The notes below the pieces were generated by a model. It made no database searches. It was not told the origin of the DNA and saw only the letters and a list, made by a program, of their open reading frames with translations. Shown here in pieces: positions 1 to 7,335 of a stretch of DNA of 17,495 nt (its first letter is position 1; each line of letters begins with the position of its first letter). Source of the DNA: Kordiimonadaceae bacterium (GTDB lineage Bacteria > Pseudomonadota > Alphaproteobacteria > Sphingomonadales > Emcibacteraceae); contig JABIPV010000064.1 in NCBI GenBank assembly GCA_018699075.1, positions 1-17,495 on the forward strand, given 5' to 3'. Both the position numbers and the translations under genes were made by a program.

Positions 1-1374
1 CCCACCTGAATTAGATCCCTTAATCATAATCACATCACCACTGCGAATGTTATGTAGCAATGCACGCTCAAGAGCTTTTTTATCATTGAAATAATTTACT
101 TTAATTTCAGAATAATCGCTAAACACAACATCAGCCATTCTTTTCATATGTTCTCCGGGTACAAAAAGCTGATCAATTCCGGCTTCTTGTAGCGTTGGGG
201 CAAGATCACAGTGAAGCTGGCCAGCTTGACCGCCTAATTCACCCATATCGCTTAAAACGGCTATTTTCCGACCATTTTCTTTATTTTCACATTGACCTAA
301 CGTTTGTATGGCGGCTTTCATACTCGCTGGATTTGCATTATAACTTTCATCAATTAATAAAAATGAAGCATCAGTAACCGCATCAAAATAAATACGTTCC
401 CGCCGTCCTCGTCCTACTAACGGCTTAAGCTCAGCCAGTCCAAGTCCACTTAAACCAAGATCCGCACCTACCGCATCAATAGTTGCAAGCACGGCAAGTG
501 AATTCATAACCCAATGATAACCCAACATCCCTACTTTATAAGTCATCACACTGCCCATAATATCAGCAATGACACAGCTGCAGGTATCATGGAAATAATG
601 GCTTAATTCTTTTACATCGGCCCGTTCATCACTACCGAAAGAAATAATATTTTTTATTCCTTCTTTCTTCGCTTTGCTGACCAATCTATCATAATGAGGA
701 TTGTCATAATTTAAAATGGCAATACCGCCATTATTCATAGAGGTAAATATCTCTGCTTTAGCATCCGCTATATCTTCAACACTTTCAAAAAATTCACTAT
801 GAGCAAGCTCAACCGTCGTAACAATAGCCACATCCGGCCTTACCAATTTCACAAGCTCTTCAATCTCACCTTTATGGTTCATTCCCATTTCAAAAATACC
901 ATATTTTGCATCATATGGCATTCTTGCCAGTGAAAGAGGAACACCGACATCATTATTATAACTTAGAACACTTGCATGGGTTTTTTTGTATCGAGAAAGA
1001 GCCGCTTTCAATGCTTCTTTAGTACCGGTTTTACCAACACTTCCTGAAACCGCAATGATAGGTATATCTACCCTATTCCTACCTGCCTTACCTAGGGCAA
1101 TAAGAGCCTCCATTACGTTATCTACTATGATTAATTTAGTTGAATCAACACCATCAACTTCTTTACTAACCACAGCACCTGCTGCCCCAGCATTGAGTGC
1201 CGTTTTAACATATCCATGACCGTCAAAATTTGGACCGGATAAAGCAAAAAATAGATCTCCCTTTTCAAGGGTTCTACTATCAATGGATATTCCATAAGAA
1301 TTCCATTTTGCAGTCATTTTAACGGCAAATACTGTTTCTAATTCTTGTGCTGTCCAAAGGGGCAGTATGCTCAT
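1..1374 (-). CDS. murF: UDP-MurNAc-tripeptide--D-Ala-D-Ala ligase MurF (3' end cut by window edge)
   Basis: MurF is the cytoplasmic ATP-dependent ligase that adds D-alanyl-D-alanine to UDP-MurNAc-tripeptide, the last soluble step of the peptidoglycan precursor. I translated the minus strand from the ATG at 1374-1372 and found an open frame of 458 codons to base 1. Visible motifs are the Mur ligase P-loop GSVGKTGTK (about residue 110), SYNNDVGVP, EMGMNHKGEIE, the C-terminal-domain motif DESYNANPASMKAA and a final KGSNSGG, which resembles the KGSxx motif near the end of MurF. Family members are usually about 450-480 residues, so only the last few residues are probably missing. The gene lies 15 nt after the murE stop, with a possible SD (AGAGG) in the gap, so it should be co-transcribed. 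The following gene, expected to be mraY, is outside the window. Confidence 0.95.
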   Translation of the reverse strand, partial: MSILPLWTAQELETVFAVKMTAKWNSYGISIDSRTLEKGDLFFALSGPNFDGHGYVKTALNAGAAGAVVSKEVDGVDSTKLIIVDNVMEALIALGKAGRNRVDIPIIAVSGSVGKTGTKEALKAALSRYKKTHASVLSYNNDVGVPLSLARMPYDAKYGIFEMGMNHKGEIEELVKLVRPDVAIVTTVELAHSEFFESVEDIADAKAEIFTSMNNGGIAILNYDNPHYDRLVSKAKKEGIKNIISFGSDERADVKELSHYFHDTCSCVIADIMGSVMTYKVGMLGYHWVMNSLAVLATIDAVGADLGLSGLGLAELKPLVGRGRRERIYFDAVTDASFLLIDESYNANPASMKAAIQTLGQCENKENGRKIAVLSDMGELGGQAGQLHCDLAPTLQEAGIDQLFVPGEHMKRMADVVFSDYSEIKVNYFNDKKALERALLHNIRSGDVIMIKGSNSGG

Positions 1375-1389
1375 TTAATAAATGCCTCT

Positions 1390-2862
1390 CTAATTTGCTT
1401 TTCGTTGATAATCAGTATCATTTTGTTCAAGAGCAGCAATGGCTGATCTAACGACTGATACGTCATCAAACTCTTTTACTTCTGTCCCAATTGTCTGCCC
1501 TTGCTCATGACCTTTACCCGCAACCAACAAAATATCTCCTTTTGTAAGTGAAGAAACACTAAGTTGGATCGCGCGTGCTCGGTCACCAATATTTTGAGCA
1601 ACAGGGCAACCTTTTAAAATTTCAGCTCGAATTGTGGCAGAATCTTCAGATCTTGGGTTATCATCCGTTACATAAATCACCTCGGCCTCAGCCGCGGCAA
1701 TCTCACCCATAATCTTGCGTTTTGTCTTATCCCGATCACCACCACAGCCAAAAACAACATGCAATTTTCCTCTCACATGGGGCTTTAAGGCCTTAAGAAC
1801 TGTTTCAAGAGCATCAGGAGTATGGGCATAATCCACATATATACGCGCCCCACTTGGGTGACGACCAGCTTGTTCCATTCTTCCACGTACTGGCCTTAAA
1901 TATGACAAAGCCTTGAAAGCTTTATCAGCATTCCCACCACAGCCGATTACCAAGCCAACCGCCATCAGTGCATTAATCGCTTGAAAATGACCAACCAGCG
2001 GAAGGGAAATATCATAAATAATTGAATTATAACTCACAGTTATTTCTTGACCAGCCGATGAAGTTCGCTGGCTTAAAAGGCGAATATCACCGTTATTATG
2101 ACCAACTGTTATAATTTTATGACCCTGGGCTTTGCAAATTTGCTGAACTTCACTCACAAGCGGACTATCAATATTTAATACCGCCGTTTGCGACGGAGGC
2201 AATAATTCGCTAAAAAGGCGCTTTTTAGCATTAAAATATTCCTGTTCTGTATGATGATAATCCAGATGGTCATGGGTTAAATTTGTAAATGCAGCAGCTG
2301 AAATATTTATCCCATCCAGCCGACGTTGATCAAGACCATGGCTTGACGCTTCAAACACGACATGGTCAACCCCCCTCTCACAAAGTTCACTTAATGCTTT
2401 ATGTATCACAACTGGATCTGGCGTTGTCAATCCTGTGTTTTTCTGATATCCGTCAGCTTGTATTCCTAATGTACCAACGGAGGCCGCTTTAATGCCTAGC
2501 TGTTTCCAAATTTGTTGCGTAAAAAAAGCAACAGAAGTTTTTCCGTTTGTCCCCGTTACAGCAGCTATTTTTTCAGGTTGAGTTTTAAAAAAACGTGAAA
2601 CGATATATGGAAATACTCGGCCCGGATATTCGTCTAATACCCATATAATTTCATTATTATCTATTTTCGCTGCTGGCAAACACAATATTGCAACCGCACC
2701 CGCAGCCACTGCATCATTAATGAAATCGGCTCCATTATATTTAAGCCCCGGAAGTGCCACGAACATAAAGCCAGGCTTCACCTGTCTACTATCTGCAGTA
2801 ATACCGCAGATATCGACATCTAAACCAAGACTATCGTCATTAAGCAATTCAGCTAAATTCAT
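1390..2862 (-). CDS. murE: UDP-MurNAc-L-Ala-D-Glu--meso-DAP ligase MurE
   Basis: MurE is the cytoplasmic ligase that adds the third amino acid of the peptidoglycan stem peptide. The 490-residue product has the N-terminal UDP-binding domain with DSRQVKPG (about 24-31), the P-loop GTNGKTS (104-110), the TTPDP substrate motif (146-150), EASSHGLDQ (171-179), NLTHDHLDYH (194-203), a NAKKRLF segment (211-217) holding the lysine expected to be carbamylated, and FGCGGDRDKTKR (371-382). DNPRSED (401-407) is the signature associated with meso-diaminopimelate specificity, so a DAP-type wall is expected. Length is normal. Its start overlaps the ftsI stop by 4 nt (ATGA), which indicates translational coupling, and murF follows after 15 nt. 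Confidence 0.97.
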   Translation of the reverse strand: MNLAELLNDDSLGLDVDICGITADSRQVKPGFMFVALPGLKYNGADFINDAVAAGAVAILCLPAAKIDNNEIIWVLDEYPGRVFPYIVSRFFKTQPEKIAAVTGTNGKTSVAFFTQQIWKQLGIKAASVGTLGIQADGYQKNTGLTTPDPVVIHKALSELCERGVDHVVFEASSHGLDQRRLDGINISAAAFTNLTHDHLDYHHTEQEYFNAKKRLFSELLPPSQTAVLNIDSPLVSEVQQICKAQGHKIITVGHNNGDIRLLSQRTSSAGQEITVSYNSIIYDISLPLVGHFQAINALMAVGLVIGCGGNADKAFKALSYLRPVRGRMEQAGRHPSGARIYVDYAHTPDALETVLKALKPHVRGKLHVVFGCGGDRDKTKRKIMGEIAAAEAEVIYVTDDNPRSEDSATIRAEILKGCPVAQNIGDRARAIQLSVSSLTKGDILLVAGKGHEQGQTIGTEVKEFDDVSVVRSAIAALEQNDTDYQRKAN

Positions 2863-4592
2863 TCTTTTGTTCCAGATACTAACATTAACTCTTCATATTC
2901 AATTTTATCTTTTTTGACAGGTTCAATACCCATTAGGGGACCAATACGTCTAATAATATCACCAACAAGTGGCGCCGCAGTCCAGCCACCAGATACCATA
3001 TTATAGGTTTCCTTTATGCCATTTGGTTCATCTAACATGGCAAAAACTACATACTGCGGGTCATTTATGGGAAATGTGGAGACAAACGACGAAATCACAC
3101 TTTTTTTGTATCCTCTAAATCCATCATTTTTATCTGCTGCTTTAATCGCGGTTCCCGTTTTCCCACCAATTAAATAGCCGTCTACCTTTGCACTTCTGCC
3201 AGTACCATACTCAACAACAAGATGAAGAAGGTTGCGCATTATTTCGCTGGTGTTTTTTGAAATAACCTGCGTTGCCTGTTTTTCTTCCAAACCGTCTAAA
3301 GATACCGATGTGACACCTCCATCTTGTGTGACATCTTTCCTGATTAAGGTGGCAGGATTAAGGCGTCCGCCATTAACCATCGCCGCAACGCCATTCGCCA
3401 AATGAAGGGGCGTTACAGCAATGCCATGACCATATGCCGTTGTGGCAAGTTCTGTAGGCCCCCATTGGTATGGAAGCAACGGCTGACCTTTTTCAAAAAC
3501 CTCTACATCTGTTTTTCTAAATAGACCTAGACTTTCAAAAAATTCTTTTTGTCGCTCGACCCCTATGTCTTGCGCCATCTTAAGAGTGCCGATATTTGAA
3601 GAATAAACAAAAATTTCAGGAACATTTAACCAACGGTTTTTTGCATGATCATCATGAATTGTATAGCCACCGACTCTAACCGGTTTTGATGCATCATATC
3701 CGCCAGAGAGTTTTACAACTTTATTTTCAAGTCCAGAAGCGATTGTAAACGTTTTAAAGCCGGACCCTAATTCATATACGCCGTTTAAAACCCTGTTCAT
3801 TTGATTAGCAGTCTGCGGCCCTGAAGTCTCATTAGGATCAAAATCCGGCAGTGACGATAAAGCCAGTATTTCACCGGTCTTTGCATCAAGCACGACGCCG
3901 GCCGCCCCGCTGGACGAGAATTTATCCATATATGCTGTCAGTTCCTGATTTAGGATATGCTGCAACTTTATATCAATGGATAATACCAACGTTTCTTCTG
4001 ATCTAAGCGGGTCTACCAGGCGTTCGTTAAAATAAGCTTCCACGCCTGAGTTTGACTTATTATCAATATCCACAGATCCTAATACATGAGAAACTAATCT
4101 GCCATGTGGGTAAATTCTTTTTTCAGCATCCGAAAAAACAAGGCCCGGATCACCAATTCTATTAATCTCATACATCTGCTTAGGCGTTAACGTTCGTTTG
4201 ATCCATATATGCCTACGTTTTGATGTCAGTTTTTTCAAAATTTCATCATAATCCAGACCTGGTAATATTAGAGTAATTCTAGACGCAAGCTCTTCTGGTG
4301 GCGTTTCTAATCCATGAGGATTAGCCGCAAGAGAAGGAGTTTTTAGATTTGTTGCAAGAACTACCCCATTACGATCCACAATATCCGCCCGGGCCATTAA
4401 TAACGGGTCCTTGGGAATATCCGCTTGAAAAACATAACCACCAGGGTCTTGAAAAACGCCGATAGAAATTAACTTCACGGATAATGTTAAAAAACCTACC
4501 GCGAATAAAGCCATTACGATAATCATGCGATTTCGGGCTACTTCCATTGCGCCTTGGCGCGTTCCCTCCATCTGTAAGTCAATCGGCTTCAC
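2859..4592 (-). CDS. ftsI: Septal peptidoglycan transpeptidase FtsI (PBP3)
   Basis: FtsI is the inner-membrane class B penicillin-binding protein that cross-links septal peptidoglycan with FtsW and the FtsQLB complex. The 577-residue product has a short cytoplasmic N-terminus, one membrane segment (about 23-46), a PBP dimerisation domain (about 55-200, with RADIVDRNGVVLA at 68-80) and a C-terminal transpeptidase domain. The catalytic motifs are SxxK as SGFK (277-280), SxN as SSN (331-333) and KTGT (478-481). A glycine follows the nucleophilic serine, where many FtsI proteins have threonine or valine. The size is usual for PBP3. The gene begins 17 nt after the ftsL stop and overlaps murE by 4 nt. 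No frameshift or truncation is visible. Confidence 0.96.
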   Translation of the reverse strand: MKPIDLQMEGTRQGAMEVARNRMIIVMALFAVGFLTLSVKLISIGVFQDPGGYVFQADIPKDPLLMARADIVDRNGVVLATNLKTPSLAANPHGLETPPEELASRITLILPGLDYDEILKKLTSKRRHIWIKRTLTPKQMYEINRIGDPGLVFSDAEKRIYPHGRLVSHVLGSVDIDNKSNSGVEAYFNERLVDPLRSEETLVLSIDIKLQHILNQELTAYMDKFSSSGAAGVVLDAKTGEILALSSLPDFDPNETSGPQTANQMNRVLNGVYELGSGFKTFTIASGLENKVVKLSGGYDASKPVRVGGYTIHDDHAKNRWLNVPEIFVYSSNIGTLKMAQDIGVERQKEFFESLGLFRKTDVEVFEKGQPLLPYQWGPTELATTAYGHGIAVTPLHLANGVAAMVNGGRLNPATLIRKDVTQDGGVTSVSLDGLEEKQATQVISKNTSEIMRNLLHLVVEYGTGRSAKVDGYLIGGKTGTAIKAADKNDGFRGYKKSVISSFVSTFPINDPQYVVFAMLDEPNGIKETYNMVSGGWTAAPLVGDIIRRIGPLMGIEPVKKDKIEYEELMLVSGTKE

Positions 4593-4609
4593 TTAGTTAA
4601 CCCCTATCT

Positions 4610-5113
4610 TTAATTACCTATTTTTGCCAATATACGTTCGTACAAACTTCTTTGGTCTGCCTTATTTATTTTCTCTACTTTTGTCTGATTTTCCACGCTG
4701 TCAAAACTCGCCATTCTAACATTAGGGCTAGGCCGTATTTTCGCGTTACGCTTCGCAATTTGAACCGGATTTGGTTTTTGCCGCGGAAGCAACATTTGAA
4801 AGTTATCAACGGGCAAGTTCGCCACCATAACGTTTTCACGTATTGATAATTCTCCTAGCGTTGAAACTAATTGTTCATTTTGTGTTGCATCAAGTACCAA
4901 ATGACGACGGCTCAATCTTTCAAGTCTCTCTGGCCTGGATAGATACGCCATCTCTGCCTTTAATACTTTAATGGCCTGTCGATCTTTTAATATTTGCGCA
5001 CTAATTGTTCGCTTTGTTTCTTCAAGATCATAAGTTTCTTGTTTTAAATTATAAACAGAAGCCATTGAAATCATCACCGTTAGAATTGCAAGTGCTGCAA
5101 AAAATTTTATCAT
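4610..5113 (-). CDS. ftsL: Cell division protein FtsL (alphaproteobacterial type)
   Basis: FtsL is a bitopic inner-membrane divisome protein that pairs with FtsB through a periplasmic coiled coil and helps activate FtsWI. The 167-residue product begins with a membrane segment (about residues 3-21), then a charged heptad-like coiled-coil region (about 25-58) and the conserved-looking patch YLSRPERLERLSRRHLVL (57-74). The basic tail of about 90 residues after the coiled coil is longer than in the roughly 120-residue E. coli FtsL, but such extensions occur in alphaproteobacteria. Sequence identity in this family is low, so the call rests on topology and on the position between rsmH and ftsI. The start codon overlaps the rsmH stop by 4 nt. 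Confidence 0.88.
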   Translation of the reverse strand: MIKFFAALAILTVMISMASVYNLKQETYDLEETKRTISAQILKDRQAIKVLKAEMAYLSRPERLERLSRRHLVLDATQNEQLVSTLGELSIRENVMVANLPVDNFQMLLPRQKPNPVQIAKRNAKIRPSPNVRMASFDSVENQTKVEKINKADQRSLYERILAKIGN

Positions 5114-6120
5114 GCTGCGATCTCCTCATCCCAAGATTTTGCATCCGTTCGAATTGCGGCCCTTAATTTCGCCGAACGTGAACGAACATTAATTTCTATT
5201 TCACTTTTTGAAGCTTTTTTGCCGCCTCGAAATAACATAGTAAACGTAGGATCTGGCATATCTGTTCCCTGTACGGGCATATGGCGTGAGCCACGAGATA
5301 TATCTCCGCTACGGGTTTTAAAGAAATTTTTGACAATACGGTCTTCCAATGAATGAAAAGTCACTACGCATAACCGACCGCCTGGCGCTAATACTTTCTC
5401 TGCGGCTTCTAATCCTTTACGCAACTCTCCAAGTTCGTCATTCACATAAATACGCAATGCCTGAAAAGTTCTCGTTGCCCCATGAATTTGACGCTTGCCT
5501 TTTTTGTATCGTGGGCCGCCAACGGCCTTTTCGACGACTTTTGAAAGCTCTAAAGTTCTTGTGAATTTCTTTTCTTCTCGTGCAACAACAATTGCCCGTG
5601 CCACTCTCCTTGAAGCACGCTCTTCACCTAACTGATAAATAATATTCGCTAAGTCTTCTTCTTCCGTTTCATTAACAACATCTGCAGCAGTTGGCCCCTG
5701 ATCACCCATTCGCATATCTAAAGGGCCGTCACGCATAAACGAAAACCCTCTTTCGGCTTGATCTAACTGCATTGATGAAACACCAATATCCAAGACGATA
5801 CCATCGACACATTTACGGTCTTGTTCTAATAGCAAGTTCTCCATATCCGAAAAACATCCCTTTAAAAGCATGAATTTTTTAGGAAAATCTTCGGAAATAA
5901 TATCCGCTGTTGGAATAACCGATGGGTCTCTATCTATCGCATAAAGCATTGATACATTTTCAGACATGATCCCACGGCTATATCCGCCAGCACCAAATGT
6001 ACCGTCTACATAAATTCCATTTTCATTTGGTGCAAGCGCCTCTAGAACTTCTTCGAGCATAACAGAAATATGCGCAGGTTCAGACACGCTGCATTCAAGA
6101 GGGTTTTTATGAACGACCAT
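5110..6120 (-). CDS. rsmH: 16S rRNA (cytosine1402-N4)-methyltransferase RsmH (MraW)
   Basis: RsmH uses S-adenosylmethionine to methylate N4 of C1402 in the decoding centre of 16S rRNA. Numbered from an ATG at 6132, visible motifs are HISVMLEEVLEAL (21-33), the SAM-binding DGTFGAGGYS (43-52), AIDRDP (65-70), then DIGVSSMQLDQAERGFSF, GATRTFQALRIYVNDEL and a C-terminal HSLEDRIVKNFF. I place the start at the ATG at 6120, four codons later, because a strong SD-like GGGGGAG lies three bases before it, whereas the ATG at 6132 has only a weak GGA upstream. The product is 336 residues (340 from 6132), a little over the usual length near 310. Either start overlaps the end of mraZ (14 or 26 nt), so translation is probably coupled. 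Confidence 0.95.
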   Translation of the reverse strand: MVVHKNPLECSVSEPAHISVMLEEVLEALAPNENGIYVDGTFGAGGYSRGIMSENVSMLYAIDRDPSVIPTADIISEDFPKKFMLLKGCFSDMENLLLEQDRKCVDGIVLDIGVSSMQLDQAERGFSFMRDGPLDMRMGDQGPTAADVVNETEEEDLANIIYQLGEERASRRVARAIVVAREEKKFTRTLELSKVVEKAVGGPRYKKGKRQIHGATRTFQALRIYVNDELGELRKGLEAAEKVLAPGGRLCVVTFHSLEDRIVKNFFKTRSGDISRGSRHMPVQGTDMPDPTFTMLFRGGKKASKSEIEINVRSRSAKLRAAIRTDAKSWDEEIAA

Positions 6121-6589
6121 GATCTCCCCCATTATCTTTATCCGTGCGAAAACGAAGCATAGACCGTTTTTCTTTTACTTTATGACGGGCCTTTGCCAGC
6201 TCTGTCTCAAAAGCACTTGGTTCCCATATTTGGAAAGTCTTCCCTTTACCGGCAAACGTCGCATACTCCCCAATTCCAGCGAAATCCATTAATTCCTGAG
6301 GTATAATAATTCGACCATTGCCATCAAATGTAAGCTCCACTAAGCCAGACATTAACGCCAGACTAAATTCGTCATGCTCATCTGAATAAGGGGCGAACCC
6401 TTCTAAGCTATCATTGATTTTTTCAATATGTAGTAGATCGCAACACTCAATTGCGTCATGATTTACCGCTTGATACATGACAATCGATTTCTGGAAACCA
6501 GAAGGTAATGTCGCCCGGAATTGTGCGGGCACAGAAACACGCCCTTTCCGATCTACCTTATTGGTATATTTCGACATAAATAGCGGCAT
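6107..6589 (-). CDS. mraZ: Transcriptional regulator MraZ
   Basis: MraZ is an AbrB-fold, ring-forming DNA-binding protein that in E. coli represses its own mra/dcw operon by binding TGGGN direct repeats. The 160-residue product carries both expected half-repeats, each with the DxxGR motif: VDRKGRVSVPAQFR (12-25; D13, G16, R17) and FDGNGRIIIPQEL (88-100; D89, G92, R93). The start at 6589 is supported by a GGAAGA Shine-Dalgarno (6599-6594) five bases upstream and by the opening MPLFMSKYTNKVD, which resembles alphaproteobacterial MraZ. An internal Met at codon 5 is less likely. As the first gene of the operon it sits below a 341-nt regulatory region with phased TGGGN motifs, consistent with autoregulation. 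Confidence 0.95.
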   Translation of the reverse strand: MPLFMSKYTNKVDRKGRVSVPAQFRATLPSGFQKSIVMYQAVNHDAIECCDLLHIEKINDSLEGFAPYSDEHDEFSLALMSGLVELTFDGNGRIIIPQELMDFAGIGEYATFAGKGKTFQIWEPSAFETELAKARHKVKEKRSMLRFRTDKDNGGDHGRS

Positions 6590-6660
6590 TTAGTCTTCCA
6601 AAAAATCTCAGTTAATTAATCAAGCAAACAATACGAGGATTTACCAAAACGTATCCCCCA

Positions 6661-6717
6661 ATGGAATATCATGGGATATTATGCCCGTCAATGGGATTTA
6701 ATATAGATTAAATGGGA
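6661..6717 (+). promoter_or_regulatory. Promoter-proximal array of 10-bp-phased TGGGN motifs (putative MraZ boxes)
   Basis: On the plus strand TGGAA (6662), TGGGA (6672), a degenerate TGCCC (6682), TGGGA (6692) and TGGGA (6713) occur at spacings of 10, 10, 10 and 21 nt. MraZ of E. coli is known to bind TGGGN direct repeats with 5-nt spacers, which is a 10-nt period. Here the motifs read on the strand opposite to mraZ transcription, and I am not certain this matches the orientation in other species. They cover the candidate -35/-10 region, so repression by occlusion is plausible. Confidence 0.5.
6663..6691 (-). promoter_or_regulatory. Candidate mraZ promoter
   Basis: On the minus strand a strong -35 hexamer TTGACG (6691-6686) is followed after 17 nt by TATTCC (6668-6663) as a -10. 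Transcription would start near 6655, leaving a leader of about 66 nt before the mraZ ATG. The -35 is close to consensus and the -10 matches only in part, which is common in alphaproteobacteria. TGGGN motifs touch or overlap the -35, the spacer and the -10. The call is from sequence only. Confidence 0.45.
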
Positions 6718-6732
6718 TTAACAATTAATTAA
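6718..6732. promoter_or_regulatory. CtrA-like box TTAA-N7-TTAA upstream of mraZ
   Basis: TTAA (6718-6721), seven bases, TTAA (6729-6732). This matches the two half-sites of the CtrA consensus TTAA-N7-TTAAC but lacks the final C on the plus strand, and the surrounding DNA is very AT-rich. It lies just upstream of the proximal TGGGN array, about 27 nt before the candidate -35. It is weaker evidence than the boxes near the PilZ genes. Confidence 0.3.
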
Positions 6733-6818
6733 TAGCTTGCTAATTATAATGTTTTATCTTTATTTACAATTACTTAGGCGTAACAATTAGCTGTTATACT
6801 CCACCCACACAAGAACAG

Positions 6819-6870
6819 CATCAAATACCATCAAATGGGTTTTTATGGGTAAAGGGATTAAATTATGGGA
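6819..6870 (+). promoter_or_regulatory. Distal array with 10-bp period ending in TGGG motifs (putative MraZ boxes)
   Basis: Two CATCAAAT copies (6819-6826, 6829-6836) start 10 nt apart. They run into TGGGT at 6836, TGGGT at 6846 and TGGGA at 6866, spaced 10 and 20 nt, with an out-of-phase AGGGA at 6853. Period and motif match the promoter-proximal array, but this one lies about 250-280 nt upstream of the mraZ start. It could be a second MraZ operator for looping or simply a short tandem repeat. Confidence 0.4.
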
Positions 6871-6871
6871 A

Positions 6872-6917
6872 GATTCTATGAAAATAAGCCTTAGACTCGG
6901 GATTTTATCTAAGAATC
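6872..6917. promoter_or_regulatory. Cluster of three GANTC (CcrM-type) sites
   Basis: GATTC (6872-6876), GACTC (6894-6898) and GAATC (6913-6917) lie 22 and 19 nt apart. GANTC is the methylation target of CcrM in alphaproteobacteria, and such sites in promoters can be read by GcrA. Three in 46 nt is denser than chance suggests (roughly one per 250-300 nt at this base composition). They lie about 280-330 nt upstream of mraZ, so a direct promoter role is uncertain. Confidence 0.35.
6890..6913 (-). terminator. Weak hairpin downstream of the PilZ gene ending at 6931
   Basis: A six-base inverted repeat (CTTAGA 6890-6895, TCTAAG 6908-6913) with a 12-nt loop lies 18 nt past the stop codon of the upstream PilZ gene. 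On the minus strand it is followed by the T-rich GCTTATTTTC. The stem is short and half A-T, so this is at best a weak intrinsic terminator. Confidence 0.2.
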
Positions 6918-6930
6918 GGTAATTTAGCGA

Positions 6931-7248
6931 TTATTCTAGTCGGTCACCTAGGGTACCAAATATATTTTTCACCGTTTCAGGTGGATAATTAAATTCTATT
7001 CCAAGAAAACCATCTTTCGACCAAGAGACTTTTGAAGGAAGAACTTTATTATTTTTAATTGTTAAATTAAATTTTGCGCCACGCTCAAGTGGTATATCAA
7101 GCTTTATTTTTGCTCCACGAAGAGACAAATCATAAGTGATAACATCGAAATAATAACTTCCAACATCAATTTTTGATTTAAGCAAAACATTTTGGCGCTT
7201 GCTTTTTCTATTTTGAAATATTGTGTTCAATTTAGTATAAGTTCCCAT
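6931..7248 (-). CDS. Single-domain PilZ protein (paralogue 1)
   Basis: This 105-residue protein consists almost entirely of one PilZ domain, the c-di-GMP receptor fold. The ligand motifs are RKSKR (RxxxR, residues 14-18) and DLSLRG (DxSxxG, 40-45), so binding is expected. VSWSKDGFLGIEF near the C-terminus matches the PilZ beta-barrel end. No signal peptide or membrane segment is visible, so it is probably cytoplasmic; its partner is unknown. It resembles the two other PilZ proteins nearby (7326-7637, 10491-10838) in length, the DxSLxG region and a C-terminal LG...L(E/N). The start at 7248 has no clear Shine-Dalgarno. It lies 77 nt after paralogue 2, and a CtrA-like box (7320-7335) sits 72 nt upstream. 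Confidence 0.85.
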   Translation of the reverse strand: MGTYTKLNTIFQNRKSKRQNVLLKSKIDVGSYYFDVITYDLSLRGAKIKLDIPLERGAKFNLTIKNNKVLPSKVSWSKDGFLGIEFNYPPETVKNIFGTLGDRLE

Positions 7249-7319
7249 TATTTTGGATGAATACTACACAAAAATTTGATGATAACAAAACGAGAAAATA
7301 ATTATTTTTCAAAACATAG

Positions 7320-7335
7320 TTAATACTAGTTTAAT
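7320..7335 (-). promoter_or_regulatory. CtrA box upstream of PilZ paralogue 1
   Basis: On the minus strand, extending one base past the plus-strand repeat on the 5' side, the sequence contains TTAA-ACTAGTA-TTAAC (7334-7319), an exact match to the CtrA consensus TTAA-N7-TTAAC. It overlaps the stop codon of the upstream PilZ gene (7326-7328) and lies about 72 nt before the start of paralogue 1, a suitable distance for a promoter site. CtrA is the alphaproteobacterial cell-cycle response regulator; its gene is not in the window. Confidence 0.5.

Larger units (their letters stand above)
6590..6930. promoter_or_regulatory. 341-nt non-coding regulatory region upstream of the mra/dcw operon
   Basis: This AT-rich stretch lies between the 3' end of a PilZ gene and the start of mraZ. 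I see no convincing gene in it. It holds a candidate sigma70-type promoter for mraZ, two arrays of TGGGN motifs on the plus strand with 10-bp phasing (6661-6717 and 6819-6870), a TTAA-N7-TTAA box (6718-6732), three GANTC sites (6872-6917) and a weak inverted repeat (6890-6913). The individual items are listed separately. Confidence 0.7.

Noticed and set aside
6708..6722. TTAA-N6-TTAAC next to the mraZ CtrA-like box
   Set aside because: The spacer is six rather than seven bases, which does not fit the CtrA consensus.
6878..6922. Plus-strand 14-codon ORF (MKISLRLGILSKNR) with a GGGAAG five bases upstream
   Set aside because: Very short, no recognisable family, and it lies over GANTC and inverted-repeat DNA; one SD-like match is not enough.
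7295..7308. 14-bp perfect A/T palindrome AAAATAATTATTTT between the two PilZ genes
   Set aside because: No loop and no G-C pairs, so it is a poor terminator; palindromes of this type are expected in such AT-rich gaps.
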